Assembly (NCBI GenBank): GCA_947396885.1
Contig: OX377202.1
Span: 108,146,221-108,210,220 of the forward strand
Source of the DNA: Heligmosomoides polygyrus polygyrus
Taxonomy: Eukaryota > Nematoda > Chromadorea > Rhabditida > Heligmosomidae
DNA length: 64,000 bases
Direction of reading: 5' to 3'
The notes under the pieces: generated by a model
Databases searched by the model: none
The model's input: only the letters and a program-made list of their open reading frames with translations
What the model was told of the DNA's origin: nothing
In this document: piece after piece, positions 54,911-64,000 of the stretch
Position numbering within the stretch: the first letter of the stretch is position 1
How the letters are laid out: the number at the start of each line of letters is the position of its first letter
Made by a program: the position numbers and the translations under genes

Positions 54911-55715
54911 TCTTATGTCGATAATAACCTACGAATGACAGAATTGCGCCATTTTTAGAAAGAAGATGGATAGTGTTAAAGATATATGAGTGATATGCGA
55001 CACACCATTTGGCAGAATAGATATGCGACATGTGTACGCACTTAATTTGAAGTACATTTAAGATTAAAAATAAGATCTACCTTTAGATGAGTCGTTCAAG
55101 TTCTAACTAAGCCTAGCTAATACCTTCCAAGAGAATTGATACTAGAACGGAGTCAGGATTTCAGTACAATAACTTACGTAGATTCTTGCCAATGCTAGGA
55201 ATGCTTCCGGCAATTTTGAGGAAAGGCTCTTAAAAACGCTATCAATTCTTCATCGGCCAATTTAATTTCAGTGCTTCTAGCCTTCAATATGTTGATGAAA
55301 TTTGCCTCCAAATCAAACAAAATTAAAGGCGGAAAAAGTGTCATTCCACTCCCACTGCTTGCATTGACTTGGTAAAGAATAATGGCTAAGGAGTTTGTAT
55401 GAGCAATACTAACTTACATTCCAGGTTTGTCGCAACCTTAGTGAAGAAGCGCACTTTTTATTGATAACGGTTATAATAAATAGAAAAGGATAAAGCTCGA
55501 CGTTGAGCAATTCTTTTGCGGAATGTTTCAAGCATTGTAATTCTACGGGATATAATGGGCCATTTGACTGCGTTATCGAAGTTGTATTTTCCAGAGTTAG
55601 TGCTAAATGTCAGCCACGAAACCCAAAATATAGATTAGTTTTATATTTTGCAACATTATTAATATATATTTCGAAATAGTTCAAGGGTTTGAAAAAAACT
55701 TTAAAAAATAGATCC
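54911..55715. other. No gene; SINE trace at about 55487-55575
   Basis: The trace resembles the SINE tail side (CATTGTAATTCTACGGGAT). The rest is AT-rich without support for any feature. Confidence 0.4.
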
Positions 55716-55726
55716 TATTCTGGTAC

Positions 55727-56026
55727 CGGGCACGTGTAGCGCAGTCGTAGGAGGCGCGACTGTCGCGTGCACCCGATATCAGGTGCCTGGTTCGGATTTC
55801 CCGCTCAGGCCAACCAAGCCTTCCATCCCTCCGGGGTCGGTGGATTGGTACTAGACTTGTCTGGGAAGGATAAAGTACAGTACAAGACTAGTACATCGGC
55901 TGGCCACCGCAAGTCATTGCATGGCCAAATACGCATTCATGTCGCCTCCACGACATCCCGTAGAAGTAGAGTGCGTGGCGCATCCCAAAAGGGATTGAGT
56001 AATGCCGTCCTTTATCCTTTATCCTT
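55727..56026 (+). repeat. tRNA-derived SINE, 300 bp, with 11-bp target-site duplication
   Basis: TATTCTGGTAC occurs at 55716-55726 and 56027-56037. This is the only full copy on the plus strand. The head has TAGCGCAGTCGTAGG (box A region) and GGTTCGGATTTCC (box B, 55789-55801); the body follows; the tail is TTTATCCTTTATCCTT. Confidence 0.93.
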
Positions 56027-56037
56027 TATTCTGGTAC

Positions 56038-56315
56038 TAATTGCACAGAAATTTTAGAAGCGAATGTCTATTACACAGCCACTGTCTACAGCCAATGTCT
56101 ATTGTCTATTTGTCTATTACACGACTTGCACAACGGTTAGTGCTAGGCGTGTTAGGGGAACACACCATTGTGATGGCGACTTTTCTTACTTCCTTTTTTT
56201 ACCAATGTTTCATTTTCCAATTAAATCTAGAGACGAAATGAGCTAAGGCAACTTTAGGCGCAACACGTTGACCTATCTTGAGCTGCTCATTGAAGAATTC
56301 CACGCCTAAGTGTTA
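56038..56315. other. No gene recognised
   Basis: Short stretch between SINE and foldback with no supported feature. Confidence 0.4.
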
Positions 56316-56638
56316 GGCCCCTGTTATACTCCCGCGGGAGCTTCCGCCGGACGTCCGCGGAGGGCCGGTGCACCGGGGACGGTCGTCGTCGTCCTGGGGC
56401 GGCTAGCGTCGCATCGGAGCGTGTTTCCCCCGCCGAACTCCGCGGGACGACACCCTTCCGCGGTGCACTGCACCGCGGACGGCTGCCCTCCCGCGGGCGG
56501 GAAGTATAACACCTCGTCGTCTGTCGGCGGCGATCCGCGGACGGCGGGCGTGGCGGGCCGCGACGAGTGGCTCGGCGCGGGGTCCCGACGCGATTTCCGC
56601 CCATCCGCGGAAGCTCCCGCGGGAGTATAACAGGGGAC
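56316..56638. mobile_element. GC-rich foldback, GGCCCCTGTTATACT ends, TTA flanks
   Basis: GGCCCCTGTTATACTCCCGC and the inverse GCGGGAGTATAACAGGGGAC are flanked by TTA on both sides. An internal copy of the end-like motif GGGAAGTATAACACC occurs near 56500, so the element may be a composite. A run of C follows at about 56661-56676. No protein. Confidence 0.85.
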
Positions 56639-56999
56639 TTAGTGTACCTCCACTCCTCTCTCCCCCCCCCCCCCCCCACCAACCCGCATAGCGCCCAGCA
56701 ATTTTATAGCGCACCATCACCGTCGGATCGAGGATGCATAACACATGCCTAAAATAACCTGATTCACATGGTTAAAAACATTTACCAAGGGCAGGATTCA
56801 CCATCGGCTTACAGCAATTTAGCAGAGGAAATTACAGCCGAAATCCCTGATAGCGCGGTTGATCGCGATATGGTGAGCGATAAGCCGCGTTATCTGAGTT
56901 TGCCACTGTGAATTCTCTGTTAAAGTTATGTAAGTCGTTAATGAATCCAAACCCAGGTTTCCTCTTCAGCAAAACTGGGCGTCAGCACATGGACTAAAG

Positions 57000-57275
57000 T
57001 CGACAATCACATTCTACGTCCTGAGTTCGAAGGTAAGCATATGTGGCCCTCACTCACGCCAAACTTGAACCCAATGTACTGCTTCGTCTAGAGCCATTTA
57101 TAGCAAAGGGTCTCATTGATATATTACCAAAGTTGGGATAATGTGGAGGCAGCCCTACTGGAGAGTTGCAAAAGATCGGTGTGTAGCACTGCGACCCACA
57201 ACAGAGGCGGTCACCGTGCGACTCGAAGCCTGCAACTGTGCAAAAGAAGGTAATTTCGTTAGTGAATTAGTACCA
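57000..57275 (+). mobile_element. Tc1-like transposase C-terminal fragment
   Basis: Frame traces: TPNLNPMYCFV (third-Asp region, altered), then QSWDNVEAALLES and ATHNRGGHRATRSLQLCKR, fitting the usual SWDNVEAL and TEAVTDRLEAC pattern. Stops are present. Confidence 0.6.
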
Positions 57276-57400
57276 AACTTGTCTTGTGAGGTTAAGCGCT
57301 AAAGTGTTCATCGGCTGGCCACCACAAGTCATTGTGTGGGCTAAATCCGCACTCGTCTCCAAGACGTACTGTAGAAGTAGAATGCTTGGTTCATCCCAAA
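57276..57400 (+). repeat. Diverged SINE fragment
   Basis: GTTCATCGGCTGGCCACCAC, AAGTCATTGTGTGG and GTAGAAGTAGAATGC follow the SINE body in plus orientation without head or clear tail. Confidence 0.65.
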
Positions 57401-60300
57401 AAGACTTTAAATGGCTCTAGTTTAATTCTATTGATCTTTCGACGCTATGTCGATAATACTTCGTCTTTTACGAAAAGAGGTAAGATTAACCACAAGTAAA
57501 TACTGGATTTTTAGACCAAGTAGTGGGCGGAACGGTGGGTTTAATATTACTTTTCCTAAGATCAGAAACAGAAAGTTCAATACAATGTTTAACAATTTAT
57601 TTGTCAGGTATGCCAGGTAGTTTGAATTGCTTCCAGGACGTCTTCGAAACCACTAGATGTCGCGCCTTCAAGATGAAGCTGAATAAGCTCAACCATTTGA
57701 GATTACTTGGTAAAACCTAGTTTGTTAGACATTTACTCTGAGTTTTAGGTATTTTGCCGCATAAGACTGAGTTCGCTGAGTTCAACTGATTCATTAGCGA
57801 GTTCAGTGGTCCCTCATTATGCGAATACTAAGAGGAAATGTTGATATTAAATCCTTCTATGAGCTTAATGTTGCACTTGTCTGCTCCTATCTACTCTTGA
57901 CCTTTGTTTGTTGTGTTTTAATACTTAATGTTTTATCACACTCTTTATAATATCTTTCCTGATAGCGTTTTATTGACTGCTCTTTTTTAACTTGTTCATT
58001 TCTTTCTTACGATTACTATGGAATTTGTTTTCCACTTCTGGGTTCCTTGAGCACTAGTAGAGGAAGCACTTTTTCTTCTTTTCCGTCAAACTTTCTAGAT
58101 GTCTCCAAGCTTGCACCTTTCCTGCTAGCTTTCTTCAACTTGTCGGTTTCACGTGGGTAGTTGGCATACCCGTGTCCCGAAGCTCCGACAAGTTTTATTG
58201 CACAATGGGCACCATGGCCAATTGGTGCGGATATTGCTAGGATAGGGGCAGTTGCAGTATGGCTAATGACTTTTAACTATTTCCGAAATTTCAATATTTT
58301 AATGTGCCTGAGGGGACCTAAAAGAGGTGATTTATTACTAGAGACCGTTTACTCTTCTCATTGTTTGCTAGTGTCTGTGCTTTTTGTCTGAGCGCATTCT
58401 TTTTCGAGTGTATAGAATAAATAAATAAATAATTTTATTATTTAAATTTAGTTTAATTTTTAATTATAATTTTAATTAAAAAAATTAAATTATTAAATAA
58501 TTTTAATAATTTTTAGACCTACGAGTGGACGTACAAGACATTTTGCCATTAGCTGCCCACACTTAAACACTGGCATCGGTGCAAAATTTACAATTCCTTT
58601 TTTTATCGGACTTCACGGTGGCTGCAAGTGCTGCCCGCCGATGTACTGAGCTCTCCTAATGTCTCAGTTTTTTCGGAGTAAGCTAAAAAGATCAGAGCTT
58701 CTTTCTTTGTTAAAGATACAGGACATTTAGGTAGTAACATGTAGCTTGCTCAACTACGGACCGTAGACTCCGTCACTTTAAGTCATTATTAGAATAAGTG
58801 CTCTCCTTTTATATTAATTAGATGGATACTTTTACAGCAGCGTTGGATGTTTGTCCCGACTACTCAATGGACTACTCACGGCTTATCAATACCTCCTCCG
58901 CGCCAACAAGGCTACGCCGTCATGTCGCACATGTCCTTCGACATAGTATCATCGCCTCTCCCATAAAAAGGCTTGTCCACGAGTTTCTTTTACTGTCGCC
59001 TTGAATGACATTTTCGGATTTCCCTCCTGTTCTTAGCTACCTTTGTTTCACTTACCCCTCGCGTTCGTTAGTGCTTTTCCTTGAAATACCTCAATTTTTC
59101 CTGATGTAAGCCTTTCACTGCCTTACGGTAATGTTGAGTCATATCAATTTGGAAAGCACGGGTGCTGCAGGCAATGACTCTCTTTGGCTTGAAGAAATCA
59201 CTGTTTCATTTTTATATAGTTACAACCTGTTTATTTTTGTTTGTTGCTTCAACTCTTTTACCTGACTATATGTTTGCATATCTATCTCCTCTGCGGGTCT
59301 CCTTAGTAGACCATCGTCTGGGGTGCGTAGTTAGTTTAAAGAGGTTCTTGAAAGATAGAACCCGCCCCGATATGGTTATGCCAGTTGCGTGCCTACTGAG
59401 TCGTAGCACTAAAGGTAGAGAACCATTGATTCTATGTAATACAAGTCGAGAAGCAGTTGTTTCCTAATTATAGTTTTAAATTAATTGTATTTATTATCGC
59501 CACAATTTCTTTTATATTGCAGACAAAATTTATTTCCGGATAGACTTTCAAGTCAAGTAGAGCCGCAGTATAGGCCAGTTCTTTTCCTCGTTAGTATAAT
59601 ATATTACGCATTTCGACTCGTAAAAAGAATACATTTGTAGGCTTATGAATTTTTTGAGGTATTTCAGGATCAGCTACGTTGACAAAACAATTATGACTCC
59701 TCGGTTTCCTACTTATTTTTGTCTAGATTATTGTTTACTTCCTCGTTCTTTTATTGTGTTCTTGACATGCCAACCATAGTGTCTTCTTTTGTGGAGTGCT
59801 GGCTGTTTTTTCTTGTTTTTGACGCACCCACGAGTGCATAAATAAATAAATAAATAATATGCATAGTTTCCACTCTTGCTCTTCTAGCTTTTTTCACTTG
59901 ACTCTTTTTCTTCTTTCCAATAAATTATTACTTTTAGATATTTTTGCAATGATGACCATAAAAATCAAGGTTTTTTCAATTCTGTTCAAATTTTGAGTTT
60001 GGTTAAAAGCATGGGAATTGTACCTGATAGTCTGTAGCGAAACAAAGCTAAGGGGGTGTTTTGTGGCTACAATAGTAGTTGTCTCGCCTGACAATTTTGC
60101 TTTGTTTTCGCAACAGTCTCTTGTTAGCAGTCGTTTCCTTAATGCAGTGATATCAGGTAGCAAGATTTCTACCGTTAACACCGCGATAATAGGAGTTAGT
60201 ATGCATGTTGCATGGGTTTCATTCATGCATGTATTTGACTCCGATACCGCTAAGCTTATAGACCTTCTCTTGTCTCATCATATCATTCTATTGCTCAGAA
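57401..60300. other. Long stretch without recognised gene
   Basis: AATAAATAAATAAATA-type tails at about 58410-58430 and 59838-59858 may mark 3' ends of old non-LTR copies. An extremely AT-rich, partly palindromic tract occupies about 58430-58520. A hydrophobic frame at 59162-59467 has no family resemblance or splice support. Confidence 0.35.
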
Positions 60301-60311
60301 CTATAGCTTTT

Positions 60312-60320
60312 TCAGGAAGT
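60312..60320 (+). promoter_or_regulatory. Probable trans-splice acceptor
   Basis: CTTTTTCAG ends at 60315, five bases before the ATG at 60321. This is the usual setting for spliced-leader addition in nematodes. Confidence 0.5.
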
Positions 60321-61952
60321 ATGTCTCTAAGCTGTGAAGACACAAGAGAACTCATTAGCGACCCATTGTTTCTACTGAGTCTTTCCTTGCAAGCAATCAC
60401 CGGCCTCGTGTCTGGCGTAATCAGTGTTGTTGTTGCAAGAAGGTGCAAGTGTTTGTATTTTCACTTGAACTACAGAGTAAGTTCTTTCACTTAGACTACT
60501 TTTGATTACCTTGCCCATAACGTAGTTCTCTCCCAGAGCCCGGGTCCGCCTTTTCGCTGTGTCTTTTCCGCATGACTGGATAGTATAGTAAGTATGAGAG
60601 AAGAAATATAGCAATTAGGTCGTTAGACAACATCATCAGCAGAAGTGCGAACGCTATCCAGAAAATAATAAGAAAATAATCACAGAAGTGGCGAGAAGAA
60701 GTGCCTCGATGCAGACGCCATAGTTGTTGTATCTAAGTTGTTCCGATGTGCCCGGGCTCCCAAAACCATCCGTAGAGCCTAAGAGTTCAGCGACCGAACG
60801 CTCCACTCAGCCTCGGATTCATTAACGATGTACTGTCCGATAACGATGAAACTTACCGCGAACCCGTCGCATACCACGTTTCTTCAACGCACGGCGTGGT
60901 AGTTTTCCGGTGATGACGGTTATCCGGCTAGAGCGTCGGGTAAACGACGCGGTGAGCACTGGCAACGCTGTACTGCCAATGTCTGACCCAATGGCAACAA
61001 GTTGGGCGCGCTGCCAAGTGTAGTCGGACGCATGCGCGGCATCCTTCATCGCCTCCTCCGTGAATCAAAAGGGCCGATAAGTTTCTAGTAAAGAGTCGGT
61101 TAGGTAAATATTTGGTAGCGATTTGCCGACTACTTCGTTGATGAATCTGGCCCCAAATGTCTGCGGTTGCCTCCTCCGTCCATGGTGAGCTCTCTTAATT
61201 GACGTCATGCGGCGAACTCATTGTTCCCGGCCTGGATGAAACTGCGACTAGAAGGCAATTAACTCAGACGATTCCGGAGCAGTCGACGCACGATAGGCCT
61301 ATGTTCTACTACCGCGGGAGCATCCGCGGATGGGCGGAAATCGCGCCGGGACCACGCCCCGGGTCACTCGTCGCGGCTCGCCACACTCGCCGTCCGCGGA
61401 TCGCTGCCGACAGACGACGAGGGGGCTGTTATACTTCTCCCCCGCGGAAGGCTGTCGTCCCATGGAGTTCAACGCGGGAAACGCGCTCCAATGCTACACT
61501 AACCGTCCCGAAATGGCGACGATCGTCCGCAGTGCACCTTCCGTCCGCGGACGTCCCGCGGATGCTCCCGCAGAAGTATAACATAGGCCATAGGTGGAGG
61601 AACGCAGCCGTCATCGACGACGGCGGGCAGTAACACCGTATCCCGCTCTCGCTTTCAAAGTTAGTCGCGGAGTATCGACTGTGCGCGTCGGCTCGTGCGC
61701 GGCGGTACCCATAAGGTGGCAAAGACTCTGCATTTTTTAAAGCTTGGTAGCAAAAGTCAAAACAGGCTCCATGCCAAGTGTCCGCGCAGAGTTTACCATC
61801 GGAGTACAGAGCTCTATAACAAAGAAAACCTCCAGTGATATGAGATTTATTGAACTACAGAAAGTGAGCCAGGTTCAATCTTTTCAGATACTAATAATGA
61901 CATTGCTTATTCTATACATCGTGCATTCTATTTGTATCACAACCTTACAGGT
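60321..61952 (+). CDS. 5' exon (and possible later exon) of an Sra/Srab-like chemoreceptor
   Basis: Exon 60321-60476 encodes MSLSCEDTRELISDPLFLLS and a first membrane segment (QAITGLVSGVISVVVA), then CLYFHLNYR, and ends at an AGA|GTAAGT donor in phase 0. A Cys near the N-terminus and FH-N after TM1 recall the Sra/Srab group. A second candidate exon ends at 61952 before GTAAGC and encodes FQILIMTLLILYIVHSICIT, a membrane segment; its start is uncertain and one neighbouring frame is broken. TM2-5 exons were not found. A foldback occupies the intron and a Tc1-like element follows at 62050. It is probably a damaged or partly unassembled gene. Confidence 0.45.
60830..61045. repeat. Unclassified repeat shared with 31829-32200
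   Basis: Same order of CG(G/A)CGTGGTAG, TTTTCCGGTGATGACGG and GGGTAAACGACGCGGTGA as at about 32080-32160. Both copies lie within chemoreceptor introns or flanks. Confidence 0.45.
61296..61589. mobile_element. GC-rich foldback, GGCCTATGTTCTACT end
   Basis: GGCCTATGTTCTACTACCGC on the left faces GCAGAAGTATAACATAGGCC on the right. Internal CCGCGGATGGGCGGAAATCG and GGTCACTCGTCGCGGC match the 52.7- and 56.3-kb elements, and a second internal TTATACTTCTCCCCC is near 61430. Ends are slightly diverged. Confidence 0.8.
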
Positions 61953-62049
61953 AAGCGCTGGGTGACCTATCGCACCACTGATATTGCTATAATTTTCTTT
62001 TTTTCTGACAGCTTTACACGTAAATAAATTAACAAATGAATGTCTTCTA

Positions 62050-63312
62050 CAGGGTGCGCCATAAATATGGTCACTCAATAAAAAGCGAATTACTCACGGG
62101 GAATTTGTCAGGGAATAGCGAAACTTCCTCAACAATTTACTAACAACCTAGTTAACACACAAAATGGATATCATCTAATATGATCTTCCTTGGCACGAAT
62201 GACAACCTTCAGACGCTTAGGGAAGGACTCAACGGATTCACGCAAGGTTGCTTGCGGAATTTCCTTCCATGCTTTTTCCCGTGAAGATTTCAATCCTCGA
62301 ATCGTAGTGCGCCTTTTAGCGCAGGCTTCACTCTCTAGAATGAACCAACGCATAATCCATAACACTCAAACTTTACGAGTTTGTCGGCCACTCAGAAACA
62401 GGGATGAAGTTGGGAAGATTCCTTGCGCACCACTCCTGAGTCTTCTTGGACTTATGAGCGGGTGCGCCGTTCTGTTGAAAGGTCCTTGTTGTATTTTCAG
62501 AGTGTTCTTGAGGCCAGGGAAACAGCTCCTTCTTCAAATCGTTCACGTGGACATCGTTGTTGATCTTGGCTCGTTTCTCAACAAAAACCAATGGTGTACG
62601 TCCGGTGGCGCAAACTCCGGCCCAAACCATCGCGGAAGCTGCAAGAGAGTTTCTGTTAACAATGTCTGCATCCTCACCACTTTCAGCCAATAACCGCAAG
62701 TTTTGGTGGTCGAAAGGCTGCTCAATTGAAAAAAGTTTCTCATCGGTGAAGAGCGTCATGCAGTGGTCGTGCCGCTCGAGGAGTCTTGGACATTTTTTTC
62801 TTCTTCCTTCCATCTGTGCAGGCGTTTGTCCGTGCAGTTGACGGAACTTGTAGGGGTATAGTCCAAGTTCATTCTTAGCAACTCGCTTTATCGTCGTAGC
62901 CGATACATTGAGCTCGGACGCCATCTTTCTCATGCTGCCGCCTGGATTCCACTTGAATTGTTCTTTCACGATTTTTCGAAGACTACTCGTAGCTACGGAT
63001 ACCGGGCAGCCAGGTCGGGAACGATCAACGAGAGAGTTACGTTCCACACAGCAATAGACTGTCATCTTGTGCAGCTTCAGCAGACGAGCGATGTTGGGAA
63101 CAGAAAGTCCTGCCCTTCTCGGATCGAAGATTGCGCCTCTTTGACAACAAGGCTTTACCATTTCTGATAGAAGCAGCGTTGAGATGCAAAAAACACTATA
63201 TACGGTCAAGATGACACGTAGAATCCAAAGAAATAATGGAAACATGAAAACGTTCACAAACAAATGCAAAAAATGACGCGCGAAAAAGTGACCATATTTA
63301 TGGCGCACCCTG
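62050..63312 (-). mobile_element. Full-length Tc1-like element with damaged transposase
   Basis: Perfect ends CAGGGTGCGCCATAAATATG lie between TA (62048-62049, 63313-63314); 1263 bp. The minus-strand transposase has helix-turn-helix regions (GLSVPNIARLLKLHKMTVY, KMASELNVSATTIKRV), LYPYKFRQLHGQTPAQ, LFTDEKLFSIEQPF (first Asp), then FQQNGAPAHKS, where the usual second Asp is Asn. At EWPTNS a TAA interrupts the SPDLN region before VMDYAL. The C-terminal part follows at about 62365-62171. It is therefore inactive, but the ends are intact. Confidence 0.93.
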
Positions 63313-63357
63313 TAAATGCGAATTAGCGCTTTCAAACGACAGTTATCCATTGCTAGT

Positions 63358-63511
63358 ATTAGGTTGTGCAAAAGTTTTCCTCCTGAATTTTCAAATTTAT
63401 TTCTCTCTCTCTCTCTCTTATTACATACAACAACTAACTATAATAGATTATGCATCATTATCAACCTCAAAGTAATGTCATTTATAAGGCAGTTTGTGGA
63501 TGCCACTTATA
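63358..63511. other. Solo mariner-like end
   Basis: TTAGGTTGTGCAAAAGTTTT next to TA at 63356-63357 resembles a mariner terminus, but no partner end is visible in the window. A CT microsatellite occupies about 63401-63418. Confidence 0.4.
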
Positions 63512-64000
63512 CAGGGTGCGTCAAAAGTTCTTGTACTCTTTTGTTTCAGGTTCATTATATGGGATGGTGCGCTTCGCTCAAACAACCTTTGGTGTGGTAT
63601 TGTTGCCATACTCTTACCCTCTCATATAACAATTTTTCGAGCCTGAATGTTCTTTTGTTTAAGATGGCTGATGCAAATGGTTTGCTCACTATAATGGAGA
63701 AACTGCATGTCGAAGAAAAAAAAACTATAAAACTATCTAGAGGGCATCCTGAAGAAAGACATTTTTACTTGGACATCTGTGCCTTAAAAAGAAAGCGACT
63801 GGACTTATCATCAAGATTCTGCGCCCGCTCATAAGGCTAAAGTGGCACAGAAGTTTTGTGCTGAACAACTTTCCGGATTTCATCCCAACCGAACAGTGAC
63901 CCCCGCTCAGCCCAGATCTCAATCCGATGGACTACGCAACCTACACTGCCTCACTTCAAACAGCCGGGAAGAAAGTCTGGAAGGAGATTGATGAAGACGT
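63512..64000 (+). mobile_element. Tc1-like element running off the window
   Basis: CAGGGTGCGTCAAAAGTTCT follows TA at 63510-63511. Near 63800-63990 the plus strand carries HQDSAPAHKAKVAQKFCAEQ (second Asp present), then after a shift NFPDFIPTEQ, a TGA, and SPDLNPMDYATYT (third Asp region). The part between is much shorter than a full transposase, so it is internally deleted. Confidence 0.8.

Noticed and set aside
59162..59467. Hydrophobic plus-strand frame as another receptor exon
   Set aside because: One membrane-like stretch but no donor or acceptor in phase and no chemoreceptor motif.

Overview
This window reads as nuclear DNA from a parasitic-type nematode, most likely a strongylid such as a hookworm. 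That assignment is inference. It rests on three fragmentary chemoreceptor genes of nematode-specific type, splice acceptors of the TTTCAG/TTTTAG kind with introns down to about 50 bp, three near-copies of the 22-nt SL1 spliced leader, and dense Tc1/mariner, RTE, CR1-like and Penelope-like elements. There are no operons, Shine-Dalgarno sites, rRNA or CRISPR. A 200-base run of N (33129-33328) is an assembly gap.

Host genes are few and mostly intron. (1) 5058-5307 (+) is a candidate cysteine-rich terminal exon. (2) 9818-10254 (-) is the last two exons of an unidentified conserved-looking gene, with a poly(A) signal. (3) 24126-31646 (+) holds four in-phase exons of an Sre/Sra-superfamily chemoreceptor lacking its ends. 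(4) 44104-53316 (-) is a four-exon, 310-codon rhodopsin-like chemoreceptor that can be assembled completely, with all phases compatible. (5) 60321-61952 (+) is the first exon, plus one possible later exon, of a third chemoreceptor, preceded by a good trans-splice acceptor.

Everything else is repeat. 0-10 kb: foldback elements, a hairpin and an SL1-like site. 11-18 kb: a 5'-truncated RTE copy with target-site duplication, a GTAT microsatellite, a 1-kb GC-rich foldback and a GTAAGTTAC-rich repeat. 18.7-24.1 kb: one mariner inside an AT-rich array, then a second mariner split by a CR1-like LINE that itself carries another mariner-type element and a SINE. 26.4-27.7 kb: a perfect 127-bp inverted repeat abutting a truncated mariner that has a 63-bp intron. 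30.0-30.8 kb: back-to-back foldbacks. 33.4-35.8 kb: an RTE-1-like LINE. 36.2-40.2 kb: three tandem arrays (about 315, 108 and 155 bp). 40.2-43.7 kb: two mariners, one carrying a SINE and an RTE fragment. 44-53 kb: transposon-filled introns, including a near full-length RTE (48653-51796) with an exact 20-bp target-site duplication. 54-64 kb: Penelope-like GIY-YIG remnant, SINE, foldbacks and Tc1-like elements.

The most unusual points are: the near full-length RTE starts exactly with a tRNA-like sequence that has perfect A and B boxes; a tRNA-derived SINE family with a TTTATCC-repeat tail is present in at least five copies; GC-rich foldbacks share GGCC(C/T)(C/T)TGTTATACT-type ends; and spliced-leader-like sequences occur at three sites.
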